64,000 nucleotides of DNA. Origin: Lysobacter capsici. GTDB taxonomy: Bacteria; Pseudomonadota; Gammaproteobacteria; Xanthomonadales; Xanthomonadaceae. A program made the position numbers and the translations under genes. The stretch covers positions 5,022,001 to 5,086,000 of the forward strand of contig NZ_CP076103.1 in NCBI RefSeq assembly GCF_018732085.1, given 5' to 3'. The stretch's first letter is position 1; every line of letters begins with the position of its first letter. Shown here in pieces: positions 1-8,784 of the stretch. The notes below the pieces were generated by a model that did not search any database, was not told where the DNA came from, and saw nothing but the letters and a program-made list of their open reading frames with translations.

Positions 1-277
1 GCGCGGCCAGCGCCGCCAGGCCCAGGGTCAGGCCGAAATTGACGATGTTGCTGCCGACCGCGTTGCCGAGCGCCAGCGCCTGCTGGCCGCGCACCACCGC
101 CTGCAGGTTGACCGCCAGCTCCGGCAGCGAGGTGGCGAAGGCGACCAGCACCAGCCCGGCGGCGAACGGCGAGGCGCCGAAGCGCTGGGCCAGGCCAGAG
201 GCACCCTTGACGATCGAATCGCCGCCCAGGGCCAGCAGGAACAGGCCCAATACGAACAAGCCGACGGCTTCGAACAT
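1..277 (-). CDS. Calcium/sodium antiporter (CaCA family), N-terminal part; gene runs off the window
   Basis: Inner-membrane exchanger that moves Ca2+ against Na+ (YrbG-like). Only the first 92 or so codons are present; the 3' part lies beyond base 1. The visible protein begins MFEAVGLFVLGLFLLALGG, a first membrane helix, then a Gly-Ala-rich stretch and the alpha-1 repeat signature FATSLPEL followed by GNAVGSNIVN, which are the ion-binding motifs of the CaCA superfamily. The start is the ATG at 277-275; no earlier in-frame start gives a better membrane N-terminus. Family assignment is firm from the motifs; whether Ca2+ is the true substrate is inferred from the family only. Confidence 0.85.
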   Translation of the reverse strand, partial: MFEAVGLFVLGLFLLALGGDSIVKGASGLAQRFGASPFAAGLVLVAFATSLPELAVNLQAVVRGQQALALGNAVGSNIVNFGLTLGLAALAA

Positions 278-465
278 GGCGATCTTCCCCTTGCAGTGAA
301 CGACGTGGCAGTGAACCGCGTGCGGTGGACGGCGCGGTCCGGCGAGCGGGTGCGTCGGTCCCGATTCTAGCGTTGTGGCCGGGCCGGCTGTCGCCGGCCG
401 GTCATGAATCAGCGGTTGCTCGTCGCCGGCAACGGACTACCGGCGATTCGCCGGCCCGCGGCGGC

Positions 466-1143
466 TCAACCGCAACCTTCGACGTAGTCCACCTGCGGCG
501 GCACGCCGATATGCCACGACGTCACTTTTCCGGTGGCATCGGTCTCGAACACCAGCGTACCCACGCCGCCGCCGGCATCGCTCACGCGCAGGTAATGGCC
601 GCCCTGCACGTACTTGTGGTTCTGCTGCTCGACCCGGCCGGCGTAGAGCTTGCCGATTTCATCGGCGCTCATGCCGCGCTTGCCGCCGCCCGGCGCGGTC
701 TCCTTGTCGTTGCCGACATCGACGCGGACGAACTTGCCGTCCTCGACCATGAAGGCGAAATCGCGCGGGTTGGTCACCCAGATCGGCTGCAGGTAATAGC
801 AGCCGCCGTCGGCCGGCGGCTTGCCCTTGAGTTCGCCGCCCCAGGCCTGCTTGGCCTGCTCGGCGCTCATGCCGAAACGCATGTCGCCGTAGCCGTCGAA
901 GCGCGCCTGGGTGTCGCTGGCGGCCAGCGGCGGGTTGGATACCGGCGCGGTCGCAGGCGGAACGCTTTCGGCCGGCTGGTCGGTGATCGGCGCCGGGTTG
1001 GCCTCCGGCGCGGCGTTCGCGGCCGGCGCCGGCGCGTCGGCCGGCGCGGCCTCACGCTGGCAGGCGGCCAGGCCCAGGCTCAACAACACAGCGGCGAACA
1101 GCGCGGCGCGGCGTGGCGCGATCGTCATCGGCGCAAGTTTCAT
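466..1143 (-). CDS. Predicted lipoprotein of unknown function (225 aa)
   Basis: Residues 1-28 form a lipoprotein signal: a short basic N-terminus, a hydrophobic run, and the lipobox LGLAAC with the modified Cys near residue 28. A low-complexity Ala/Pro linker (about residues 30-75) tethers a globular domain that begins RFDGYGDMRFGMSAEQAKQAW. The GMS-x-x-x-A pattern recalls small periplasmic domains where a short helix follows a strand. The globular part has several Cys residues, including CYY and a C-terminal EGCG, which could form disulfides in the periplasm. I do not recognise an enzymatic motif. Related Xanthomonadaceae proteins may carry a lectin label, but nothing here supports sugar binding. 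It stands alone between the antiporter gene and a palindromic repeat. Confidence 0.75.
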   Translation of the reverse strand: MKLAPMTIAPRRAALFAAVLLSLGLAACQREAAPADAPAPAANAAPEANPAPITDQPAESVPPATAPVSNPPLAASDTQARFDGYGDMRFGMSAEQAKQAWGGELKGKPPADGGCYYLQPIWVTNPRDFAFMVEDGKFVRVDVGNDKETAPGGGKRGMSADEIGKLYAGRVEQQNHKYVQGGHYLRVSDAGGGVGTLVFETDATGKVTSWHIGVPPQVDYVEGCG

Positions 1144-1294
1144 CGGCGGAACTCCGGCGCACGAGGCGCGATTCGAATGGCCGAATCAGCCTAGCGGTTT
1201 TGCGTGAACGCAGCGAGAAGCAATGGACTTTCGGTTGCGCCCGCGCAGCGCGGCATTTGAATGCCAGTAACTGCACCCGCCCCTGGTCGAATCC

Positions 1295-1416
1295 GCGAGG
1301 TCTTTTGTGGGAGGGGCTTTCAGTCCCGATGCCTTTCGATCAGATGGAAGCATAGATTCGATTCGATCCGAGCCAAGAGCATCGGGGCTGAAAGCCCCTC
1401 CCACAAAAAACCTCGC
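1295..1416. repeat. REP-like inverted pair (GAGGTCTTTTGTGGGAGGGG type)
   Basis: The left arm from 1295 reads gaggtcttttgtgggagggg, followed by a CTTTCAGTCCCGATGC segment. The right arm, ending at 1416, is its inverted copy (GCATCGGGGCTGAAAG, then CCCCTCCCACAAAA and ACCTCG). The same element recurs at 32074-32190 and as a tandem array at 46861-47185, so it is a dispersed intergenic repeat family. It lies just downstream of hmgA and could act as a hairpin at the transcript end. Confidence 0.85.
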
Positions 1417-1508
1417 GGCGATATCGGCGCTCGAACGAAAACGCGCGACCGAAGCCGCGCGTTTTCCAATCCATGCCGATTCGAAGCGATCGCCTCGAAC
1501 CGCCTCGC

Positions 1509-2873
1509 TCACTCCCGAGAATTCGGATCGAAGTGCTTGCGCAACCCCGCCCAGCACGCCTGATAGTCGCGCTGCCGGTGCGGCGCATCGAAGGCCTGCG
1601 CGGTCGGACGGATCACCGCGCGCGTCTCGAACATGAAGGCCAGCGTATCGACGATCACATGCGCCTGGCTCAGATCGGCGTGCGAGGCCTTCTCGAAAGT
1701 CTGCGCATCCGGACCGTGCCCGGTCATGCAGTTGTGCAGCGACGCACCGCCCGGCGCGAACCCGTCGGCCTTGGCGTCGTAGGCGCCATGCACCAGCCCC
1801 ATGAACTCGCTGGCGACGTTGCGGTGGAACCACGGCGGCCGGAACGTGTGCTGCGCGACCAGCCAGCGCGGCGGGAAGATCACGAAGTCGATATTGGCCG
1901 TGCCGGGCGTATCGCTCGGCGAGGTCAGCACGGTGAAGATCGACGGATCGGGATGATCGAAACTGATCGAACCGATGGTGTTGAAGCGGCGCATGTCGAA
2001 CTTGTACGGCGCGTAGTTGCCATGCCAGCCGACCACGTCCAGCGGCGAGTGGCCGATCTCGGCGCGCCACAGATGGCCCTGGAACTTGGCGATCAGTTCG
2101 AACTCGCCCTCGATGTCCTCGTAGGAGGCATGCGGGGTCAGGAAGTCGCGCGGATTGGCCAGGCCGTTGGAGCCGATCGGGCCGAGGTCAGGCAAGCGCA
2201 GCAGCGCACCGAAGTTCTCGCACACGTAGCCGCGCGAGGCGCCGTCGAGCAGCTCGACGCGGAAGCGGATGCCGCGCGGGATCACCGCCATTTCCTGCGG
2301 CTCGACCTCGATCGCGCCCAGTTCGGTCGCCAGCAACAGCCGGCCCTGCTGCGGCACGATCAGCAACTCGCCGTCGGCGTCGTAGAAGTAACGCCCCTGC
2401 ATCGAGCGATTGGCCGCATACAGATGGATGCCGCAGCCGTGCTGGCCGGCGGCCGAACCGTTGCCGGCCATCGTGTAAAGGCCATCGACGAAATCGACCG
2501 CGGTTTCCGGCAACGGCAGCGGGTCCCAGCGCAGCTGATCGGGCGAAACCGGACCGTCGCCGAAATCGTTGTGCAGGCGCGGCTGGTGGTATTGCGCGAA
2601 GGTGCCGTGCATCGCCGCCGGACGGATCCGGTACAGCCAGCTGCGGCGGTTTTCCTTGCGCGGCGCGGTGAACGCGGTGCCGCTGAGCTGCTCGGCGTAC
2701 AGGCCGTGCGGCGCGCGCTGCGGCGAATTCTGTCCTTCCGGCAAGGTGCCGGCGACCGCCTCGGTGGCGAATTCGTTGCCGAAACCGCTCATGTAGCCGC
2801 GCGGACGCTGGCTGACGCTGTCGGTGCTGGGCATCGGGATGACGTTGTCGATGTCGTTGGCTGCGGTGCTCAT
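1509..2873 (-). CDS. hmgA: Homogentisate 1,2-dioxygenase
   Basis: Opens the aromatic ring of homogentisate to maleylacetoacetate with O2 and Fe(II), the step after HppD in tyrosine degradation; cytosolic. The 454-residue length is normal for the family. The N-terminal signature YMSGFGNEFATEA is present. The iron ligands are visible: His and Glu in WFHRNVASEFMGLVHG and the later His in the LHNCMTGHGPD segment. It lies on the same strand as hppD and the intervening duplicated gene, 138 bases after the latter, so the three probably form one operon under the MarR-type operator upstream of hppD. No fumarylacetoacetase or maleylacetoacetate isomerase gene is adjacent, so the last steps must be encoded elsewhere. 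Confidence 0.97.
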   Translation of the reverse strand: MSTAANDIDNVIPMPSTDSVSQRPRGYMSGFGNEFATEAVAGTLPEGQNSPQRAPHGLYAEQLSGTAFTAPRKENRRSWLYRIRPAAMHGTFAQYHQPRLHNDFGDGPVSPDQLRWDPLPLPETAVDFVDGLYTMAGNGSAAGQHGCGIHLYAANRSMQGRYFYDADGELLIVPQQGRLLLATELGAIEVEPQEMAVIPRGIRFRVELLDGASRGYVCENFGALLRLPDLGPIGSNGLANPRDFLTPHASYEDIEGEFELIAKFQGHLWRAEIGHSPLDVVGWHGNYAPYKFDMRRFNTIGSISFDHPDPSIFTVLTSPSDTPGTANIDFVIFPPRWLVAQHTFRPPWFHRNVASEFMGLVHGAYDAKADGFAPGGASLHNCMTGHGPDAQTFEKASHADLSQAHVIVDTLAFMFETRAVIRPTAQAFDAPHRQRDYQACWAGLRKHFDPNSRE

Positions 2874-3011
2874 ACGGGCTCGCTGGGCTGTTGGACGGCG
2901 CGCCGTGGGTGGCGCGCGATCGGTGCGTGACGCAGGTTCAAGTGACGCTTTGCATTCGGTGGCGCGATGAATCGATACGAACCGGCCCGCGCCCTCGGGA
3001 GCCGGCGCCGC

Positions 3012-4067
3012 TCACACGCCCATCAGGGCGCGACTGAGCACATACGGATGCGACCGGTCGATCACCAGCGCCAGCTGCGTCGCCAGCTCCAGGATCCACG
3101 GCGTATCGGCGCGCCACGCCAGGATGACGTTCAAGTTGTCGCTGACGCGGTCGTCGATCACCAAGGCCTCGTAACCGCCGTTGTCCTGGCGTTCGGCCAG
3201 CAACGGATCGAGCCAGGCGAAATACTCGCTCACCAGCAACTTGGAACCGTCGGGCTTGTCCGGAAAATCCGGCAGCGGATCGCTGAACCATTCGCTGATG
3301 AGCTCATGTACCTCGTCGATCTTGTCGCCGACCGCGAAGTGCTCCATCAGCTTGAACACCAGCGCGGTCTGCCTGAGCTCGTCGGGCTCGGGATCGTCCA
3401 TCCATTCGAATTCCGGATCGTCCGCCGCGCCTTCGATCGCCTCGGCCAACGACGCCAGTTCCTCCGCATCGAGCTCGCGGCAGGTCAGCAGATCAACCAG
3501 TTCCTTCAGCATGTCCCCACCCTCATGATTTCGAACCGCGCCGGGTCCATGCCGCGCTTCACCCATCGGAACTTCCGGCACGCCAATCCGCTTGCGCTCG
3601 GTCGCCCGCTCGACGATCAGCCCCGACTCGGCCGCGAGTTGCAGTATCCGCGCCGTATCCGGGCGCAGCACGGTCATGGCGTGCAGGTCTTCGCTGTGAT
3701 TCTGGCCGAGCAGCAGCAACTCGTAGCCACCCTTCTCGCCGATCAGCTGCACGAACTGCCGATCCAGCCAGACGAAATATTCGTCCGGCTGAAAGGGGCG
3801 GCCGTCTACGTGCAAGGGGTAGACCGGCAGCGGATCGGCGAAGAAATCGCTGATCTGCTCATGCACTTTGTCGATCTTGCCGCCGCCGGCGATGAAATCG
3901 CTGAGATGGGAAATGATCGCACTCTGCATGAGCCGTTCGGGCGCGCGATCCTCCACCCAGTGCAGCTGCGGATCGTCCGCCGCGCCTTGGATGGCGGCGA
4001 CTGTCGATTCCAGCTCCTCCGGCTCGAGCTGCCGGCAGGTGAGCAGATCGACGAGCTCCTTCAGCAT
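3012..4067 (-). CDS. Internally duplicated protein of unknown function in the tyrosine-catabolism cluster (351 aa)
   Basis: The protein is two copies of one domain of about 165 residues. Copy 1 begins MLKELVDLLTCRQLEPEELE and copy 2, near residue 186, begins MLKELVDLLTCRELDAEELA. Both continue with AADDP, a KID-x-VHE-x-ISD/E-x-F segment, DPLP, EYF-WLD and a C-terminal ILELA-type helix. The linker between them (about residues 160-185) is rich in Arg, Gly and Pro. It ends with an internal ATG at 3512 preceded by GAGGGTGGGG, which looks like a leftover ribosome binding site. It therefore looks like two tandem genes fused by loss of a stop codon; copy 2 could still start on its own (3012-3512). 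It sits 40 bases after hppD. I do not recognise the family; the acidic, soluble character suggests a cytosolic protein. Confidence 0.8.
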   Translation of the reverse strand: MLKELVDLLTCRQLEPEELESTVAAIQGAADDPQLHWVEDRAPERLMQSAIISHLSDFIAGGGKIDKVHEQISDFFADPLPVYPLHVDGRPFQPDEYFVWLDRQFVQLIGEKGGYELLLLGQNHSEDLHAMTVLRPDTARILQLAAESGLIVERATERKRIGVPEVPMGEARHGPGAVRNHEGGDMLKELVDLLTCRELDAEELASLAEAIEGAADDPEFEWMDDPEPDELRQTALVFKLMEHFAVGDKIDEVHELISEWFSDPLPDFPDKPDGSKLLVSEYFAWLDPLLAERQDNGGYEALVIDDRVSDNLNVILAWRADTPWILELATQLALVIDRSHPYVLSRALMGV

Positions 4068-4107
4068 GGCGATTCCTTCGCGGCCAGGGCCTGTTGCAGG
4101 GCGCCTA

Positions 4108-5199
4108 TTACAGCACGCCGCGCTGGATCTGATCGCGCTCGATGCTTTCGAACAGCGCCTGGAAATTGCCTTCGCCGAAGCCTTCGTTGCCCTTGCGCTG
4201 GATGATCTCGAAGAAGATCGGGCCGATCGCGTTCTTGGTGAAGATCTGCAACAGCTTGCGCTGATGGGTTTCCGGGTCGGCGTCGATCAGGATCTTGTTC
4301 TTGGCCAGACGCGGCACATCCTCGCCGTGGTTCGGCACGCGCAGGTCGATCACGTCGAAATAGGTGTCGGGCGTATCCAGGAAGTCGATGTTCTGCGCGC
4401 GCATCGCCTCGACGGTCTCGTAGATGTTGTCGGTGAAGCAGGCGATGTGCTGGATGCCCTCGCCCTTGTAGGCGTCGAGGTATTCGTTGATCTGCGACTT
4501 CGGATCGTTGGACTCGTTGAGCGGGATGCGCACCACGCCGTCGGGCGCGGTCATCGCCTTGGACACCAGGCCGGTCTTGACGCCCTTGATGTCGAAGTAG
4601 CGGATCTCGCGGAAGTTGAACAGACGCTCGTAGTAGTCCGACCACTTCTGCATGTTGCCGAAGTACAGGTTGTGGGTCAGGTGGTCGATGAAGGTCAGGC
4701 CGAATCCGGTCGGGTTCTGGTCGGCGCCCGGGATCGGCTCGTAGTCGCCGTAGGCGCTGCCCTTGTCGCCGTACTGGTCGACCAGGTACAGCATGCAGTC
4801 GCCGATGCCCTTGACCACCGGCGCGTCGATCGCGCGGGTGTCGGCGCCCTCGCCGATCGCTTCGCCGCCGTTGGCGAGCACGGCGTCGAACACTTCGCCG
4901 GCCGGCTTCTTGAAGCGGATCGCGAAGCCGCAGGCGCACGGGCCGTGGGCCTGGGCGAAGGCCGAGGCGAAGCTGTCGGGCGACTCGTTGATCAGGAAGT
5001 TCACCCCGCCCTGGCGGTACACGGTGATCGGCCGCGACTTGTGGCGCAGCACGGCGGTGAAGCCCATGCCGCGGAAATAGGCGTGGAGCTGCTCGGCCTG
5101 GTCGGCGGGCGCTGCGAATTCGACGAACTCGAAGCCGTCGATGCCGAGCGGATTTTCGAAGGTGGTGACCTGCATGCCGAGGTTGGGCTGTGCATTCAT
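4108..5199 (-). CDS. hppD: 4-hydroxyphenylpyruvate dioxygenase
   Basis: Converts 4-hydroxyphenylpyruvate to homogentisate with O2 and Fe(II), with decarboxylation and side-chain migration. The protein has the two-fold vicinal-oxygen-chelate architecture. The metal triad is visible in the C-terminal half: His in FIDHLTHN, His in EGIQHIACFTDNI, and Glu in the PIFFEIIQRKG segment; the last is also the classic family signature. The length of 363 residues is typical. The start at 5199 is the first ATG of the conserved N-terminus. It is the first gene of the hppD - duplicated protein - hmgA cluster and is transcribed away from a MarR gene. The shared intergenic region holds a near-perfect palindrome, so regulation by that MarR protein is likely. 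Confidence 0.97.
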   Translation of the reverse strand: MNAQPNLGMQVTTFENPLGIDGFEFVEFAAPADQAEQLHAYFRGMGFTAVLRHKSRPITVYRQGGVNFLINESPDSFASAFAQAHGPCACGFAIRFKKPAGEVFDAVLANGGEAIGEGADTRAIDAPVVKGIGDCMLYLVDQYGDKGSAYGDYEPIPGADQNPTGFGLTFIDHLTHNLYFGNMQKWSDYYERLFNFREIRYFDIKGVKTGLVSKAMTAPDGVVRIPLNESNDPKSQINEYLDAYKGEGIQHIACFTDNIYETVEAMRAQNIDFLDTPDTYFDVIDLRVPNHGEDVPRLAKNKILIDADPETHQRKLLQIFTKNAIGPIFFEIIQRKGNEGFGEGNFQALFESIERDQIQRGVL

Positions 5200-5256
5200 G
5201 GCATTGTTCTCGGGTGGCGGCCAGGTCCGCTGCGGACGGCCTCGGGGAAAGGGTCG

Positions 5257-5280
5257 TTATAGTTTCACATGAAACCATAA
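5257..5280. promoter_or_regulatory. Candidate MarR operator between hppD and marR
   Basis: A 24-bp palindrome with core GTTTCA-CA-TGAAAC and flanks TTAT/ATAA. Of 12 base pairs between the half-sites only two do not match. It lies 58 bases before the hppD start and 18 before the marR start, the expected place for a dimeric winged-helix regulator controlling both promoters. Binding is inferred. Confidence 0.75.
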
Positions 5281-5297
5281 GCAAGGCACAGTGCAAC

Positions 5298-5846
5298 ATG
5301 AATCGACCGAATCCGGATCCTGAATCACCCGTCCCGCCGAGCCCGGCCGCCGGCCCCGGCAAGGCCGTGGGCGGCGCCCGCCATGCCGAGCTCGACCTAG
5401 AGCACTTCCTGCCGTATCGCCTGTCGGTGCTGTCGAACCGCGTCAGCGGCGCGATCGCGCGGGTGTACTCGCAGCGGTACGCGCTGAGCGTGACCGAGTG
5501 GCGGGTCATGGCCGTGCTGGGCCGCTACCCGGGCCTCTCGGCCAACGAGGTCGCCCAGCGCACCGCGATGGACAAGGTCGCGGTCAGCCGCGCGGTCGCC
5601 CGCCTGACCGAGGCCGGCCGCCTGGAGCGCGAGACCCACGACGACGACCGCCGCCGTTCGGTGCTGCAGTTGTCGCCGGACGGCTACAAGATCTACGACG
5701 AGGTCGCGCCGATGGCGTTGGCGTTCGAGCAGCGGTTGCTGGTCGGCATCGAACCGGCCGAGCGCGAGGCGCTGTTCCGGTTGCTGGATCGGCTGGACGA
5801 GTTGGAGATGCAGGCCGAGGCGGAGATGGCGGCGGATACGCGTTGA
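5298..5846 (+). CDS. MarR-family transcriptional regulator of tyrosine catabolism
   Basis: Winged-helix regulator of 182 residues. The N-terminal 30 residues are a Pro-rich tail; the MarR core begins near LEHFLPYRLSVLSNRVSGAI. The recognition helix region reads SANEVAQRTAMDKVAVSRAV, followed by the wing with D-x-D-R-R (THDDDRRRSVLQLSPDG), which is the family signature. I chose the ATG at 5298 because an upstream in-frame extension would run through the palindrome and into hppD. It is divergent from hppD, with a palindromic operator between them, so it most likely represses hppD-hmgA and itself, released by an aromatic ligand such as homogentisate or 4-hydroxyphenylpyruvate. The ligand is inference. 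Confidence 0.9.
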   Translation: MNRPNPDPESPVPPSPAAGPGKAVGGARHAELDLEHFLPYRLSVLSNRVSGAIARVYSQRYALSVTEWRVMAVLGRYPGLSANEVAQRTAMDKVAVSRAVARLTEAGRLERETHDDDRRRSVLQLSPDGYKIYDEVAPMALAFEQRLLVGIEPAEREALFRLLDRLDELEMQAEAEMAADTR

Positions 5847-5952
5847 GGCTTTTTGCGTTGAAGTTTTCACGCTGAAGATTTCGACGGCGCGTGCATCGGC
5901 TTCAGCAGATCGACGACGGCTAAGTTCGTCGTTGGCGTAAGAACAAAAGCAA

Positions 5953-5987
5953 ATCCCCCCTAGCCCCCCTTTTTCAAAGGGGGGAAC
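5953..5987. repeat. CCCCCC/GGGGGG hairpin repeat
   Basis: A 9-bp perfect stem (CCCCCCTTT ... AAAGGGGGG) with a 3-base loop, preceded by a second C-run. This type of element (AATCCCCCCTAGCCCCCC with a matching G-run) is widespread in intergenic DNA of many bacteria. It lies 107 bases after marR and might end its transcript, although no T-run follows. Confidence 0.6.
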
Positions 5988-6028
5988 GGTTTCGTTTACG
6001 CGGGAGGTTGCATCAGCAACGAAACATC

Positions 6029-6097
<69 letters not shown>

Positions 6098-6169
6098 CAA
6101 GCTTAGCTTTGGCAATGCTTTTGCTCTTGCCCAGCGAGGCTTGTAACTCGCGATGCAAAAGCAGGCCCG

Positions 6170-6610
6170 AAGGGCGGCACGCATGGATGCGTGCCGTAGG
6201 CCACCCAGGACATGGATGTCCTGTGTGGCCTACCCCCGCGTATGCCCCGCGCTCGCGGGCTCTTGATTCGAAACAGGAACGCCTTTTTCTTTGGTGACTT
6301 TCTTTTGTGGCTCTGGACAAAAGAAAGTTACCCGCCGCTTTAGTGGCGGAAGCTCTTGATGTTGCTTCAAGCTTCAAGCTTTGAAGCCTTCAAGCCAAAG
6401 GCAGGATCAACAGCTTTCGTCCGCAAGCGGCCGAGTTACTTTCTTTTGTCAAAAGCGACAAAAGAAAGGTAACCAAAGAAAAACGCTTTTCTTTGAATCA
6501 AAGGCCCGCAAGCGCGATGCCTACGCAGGCATGCGCCACACGAGACATCCTGTCTCGGTGGCGCACGGCGCACATCCATGTGCGCCGCCCTCCGGGTGTG
6601 CTGTTGTTCT
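6170..6610. repeat. Large imperfect inverted repeat (arms about 155 bp)
   Basis: The arm at about 6170-6335 and the inverted arm at about 6437-6610 share a colinear series of motifs. These are GGCGGC with a small CATGGATG hairpin, GACAT-GATGTC with GTGTGGC, CGCGTATGCC, CGCGCTCGCGGGC, TTGATTCAAA, and an outer TTTTTCTTTGGT-AC-TTTCTTTTGT run with ACAAAAGAAAG. Each arm also contains its own short palindromes. It looks like a non-coding, MITE-like or folded-RNA element. No transposase or target duplication is visible. Confidence 0.6.
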
Positions 6611-6661
6611 CGCGAGTGAATCGCCTCGCAGCGCTGGATGAACTGCTCGACTTCCCGCTCA

Positions 6662-6693
<32 letters not shown>

Positions 6694-6756
6694 TGAAGCA
6701 GCGGGGCCATGTTGATGCAATCGCGGCAGCTGACGCAGGCGCACCCGCAGACACGA

Positions 6757-6867
6757 CTATTTCTTGCGACCGCGAACGATCGCAAACACCACCAATCCCA
6801 CCACCCCCACCACCGCACCCAACAACCCCAAAAGCACGATCAGATGAAAAATACTGATACCGCCCAT
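6757..6867 (-). CDS. Small single-pass membrane protein (36 aa)
   Basis: A short gene with a strong ribosome binding site: GGAGG lies 8 bases before the ATG at 6867. The product starts MGGISIFHLIVLLGLLGAV, continues as one unbroken hydrophobic segment of about 25 residues, and ends in a basic tail RGRKK. That layout predicts a single helix with the C-terminus in the cytoplasm by the positive-inside rule. It follows the symporter gene on the same strand but a clear terminator separates them, so it probably has its own promoter. No function can be read from the sequence. Confidence 0.65.
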   Translation of the reverse strand: MGGISIFHLIVLLGLLGAVVGVVGLVVFAIVRGRKK

Positions 6868-6892
6868 GGTCGACGCCTCCAATCTCCAGAAA

Positions 6893-6920
6893 CAAAAACG
6901 GCAGCCTGAGCTGCCGTTTT
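6893..6920 (-). terminator. Rho-independent terminator of the peptide symporter gene
   Basis: A 10-bp perfect stem AAAACGGCAG/CTGCCGTTTT around a 6-base loop. On the minus strand it follows the symporter stop codon by 33 bases and ends in TTTTTGTTT. Confidence 0.9.
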
Positions 6921-6953
6921 CGATAAGACGATCAAGCGATCAGCACACCCCGA

Positions 6954-8495
6954 TCACTTCACCCCGTGCATCAACTTCTGCACCAGCGGCGCGACCAGGA
7001 ACAACAAACCACCGGCGCCCACCAACGCCCAGAAACCGAAGGTGTAGCCGCTCAGCGCCGAGGCCGTGGTCATGCCGCCCTCGCCGCTGACCACGCCGGC
7101 GAAGATGCCCGACAGGTTGTTGCCGATACCGGTCGACAGGAACCAACCGCCCATGCCGAAACCGACCAGGCGCACCGGCGCCAGCTTGGTCACCATCGAC
7201 AGGCCGATCGGCGACAGGCACAGCTCGCCGATCGACTGGATCCAGTACACCGCGAACAAGGTCCAGAACGGGATCTTGCCGGCTTCGCCGACCAGCTTGG
7301 TCAGCGCGAACATCAGCAGCAGGAAGGCCAGGCCGTTGAAGATCAGGCCCAGGCCGAACTTGCGCGGGATGGACGGATTGGCGCGGCCCATCGCCACCCA
7401 GATCCAGGCGATCAGCGGCGCCAGGGTGATGATCGCGACCGAGTTGACCGACTGGAACCACGCGGTCGGGAACACCCGTTCGCCGCTGATGCTGAAAACG
7501 AAGTCGGCCATCGAGGTGCCGAAGATGTCGCGGTTGACGATCTTGTCGGCGAGGAAGGTGAACGAGCTGCCGGCCTGCTCGAAGAACATCCAGAACAGGA
7601 TGTTGAAGGTGAAGATGATCAGCATCGCGATCACCTTGTCGCGCTGCACCGAACCTTCGCGGAAGCCCTCGACCAGCAGCAGGCCGCACAGGCCCAGGAA
7701 CATCGCGGTCAGCACGCCCTGCAGCGCGTTCGCGCCCATGGCGAGCAGGAAGTACACGATCGGGATCGCGACCAGCGCGCCGATGAACACGTACAGCACC
7801 TTGGCCTTTTCGGCCTTGCCTTCCGGCGGACGGCCGATGCCCTGCAACTGCTGGCGACCGAACCAGAACCACACCAGGCTGATCAGCATGCCCACGCCGG
7901 CCGACAGGAACACCATCTTGTAGTCGGGCAGGGTCTCGCTGCCGAAGATCTTCTTCGCCAGCCACTGGGTCAGCAGCGGCGCGACCATCGCACCGAGGTT
8001 GATGCCCATGTAGAAGATGGTGAAGCCCGAGTCGCGGCGTTCGTCGCCGACGCTGTAGAGCTTGCCGACCATGGTCGAGATGTTCGGCTTGAACAGGCCG
8101 TTGCCGCAGATGATCGTGGCCAGGCCGAGCTTGAAGATCTGCTCGTTGGGCAAGGCGATCATGAACAAGCCGGCCGCCATGATCACCGCGCCGAGCAGGA
8201 TCGAGCGTTGATAGCCCAGGATGCGGTCGGCGACGTAGCCGCCGAAGATCGCCGCGGCGTAGACCAGGGCCAGGTAGGCGCCGTAGACGCGGTTGGCCGA
8301 GGCTTCGCCGGAGGCGTCGCCGCCGTGGAACTGATGCACGATGTACAGCACGAGCGCCCAGCGGATGCCGTAGAAGGCGAAGCGCTCCCAGAACTCGGTC
8401 ATGAACAGCATCCACAAGGGCTTGGGATGCCCGAGTCGCTGCGAGAAATCCGGGATGGGCGCGGGGCCCTGGGTGGCTGGTGCGGCTCCGCTCAT
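6954..8495 (-). CDS. Proton-dependent oligopeptide symporter (POT/PTR family)
   Basis: Major-facilitator-type importer of di- and tripeptides driven by the proton gradient, in the inner membrane. The 513-residue length and about 12-14 hydrophobic segments fit. The family signatures are clear: FWERFAFYGIRWALVLYI (the E-x-x-E-R-F/Y-Y-G proton-coupling motif, here EFWERFAFYG), then GGYVADRILG and the PTR2 signature region GNGLFKPNISTMVG followed by FTIFYMGINLGA. The first hydrophilic 25 residues are cytoplasmic. It is monocistronic, with its own terminator. The gene could feed peptide scavenging after the extracellular lysis carried out by the secreted peptidases and nucleases nearby, but that link is inference. 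Confidence 0.93.
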   Translation of the reverse strand: MSGAAPATQGPAPIPDFSQRLGHPKPLWMLFMTEFWERFAFYGIRWALVLYIVHQFHGGDASGEASANRVYGAYLALVYAAAIFGGYVADRILGYQRSILLGAVIMAAGLFMIALPNEQIFKLGLATIICGNGLFKPNISTMVGKLYSVGDERRDSGFTIFYMGINLGAMVAPLLTQWLAKKIFGSETLPDYKMVFLSAGVGMLISLVWFWFGRQQLQGIGRPPEGKAEKAKVLYVFIGALVAIPIVYFLLAMGANALQGVLTAMFLGLCGLLLVEGFREGSVQRDKVIAMLIIFTFNILFWMFFEQAGSSFTFLADKIVNRDIFGTSMADFVFSISGERVFPTAWFQSVNSVAIITLAPLIAWIWVAMGRANPSIPRKFGLGLIFNGLAFLLLMFALTKLVGEAGKIPFWTLFAVYWIQSIGELCLSPIGLSMVTKLAPVRLVGFGMGGWFLSTGIGNNLSGIFAGVVSGEGGMTTASALSGYTFGFWALVGAGGLLFLVAPLVQKLMHGVK

Positions 8496-8784
8496 GCGGT
8501 GTCCCCTGTCGTGTGGAAACTGAATGAAAATCCCACGCCGACGGCACGGGTCGGGGAGATTTACCGGTGCGGGCCGGCCACGTCAAACCTTTGTGAAGCC
8601 TGTCGTGATGTGCTGCGGCGCAACATTTGCGCCTACAAGTGCCTGAATGGGGGTGGATTTTGCACGGCTCGGCGGGCGAAGTTCGGGGTTTGAGTCGTGT
8701 ACGTGCGGCGATCGGGTGACAACTGTCACATTGGCGGGGAGAGCGGCTGGGGCGGCCCGGGCGGCCGATGCGGGCGCGGTGGGT

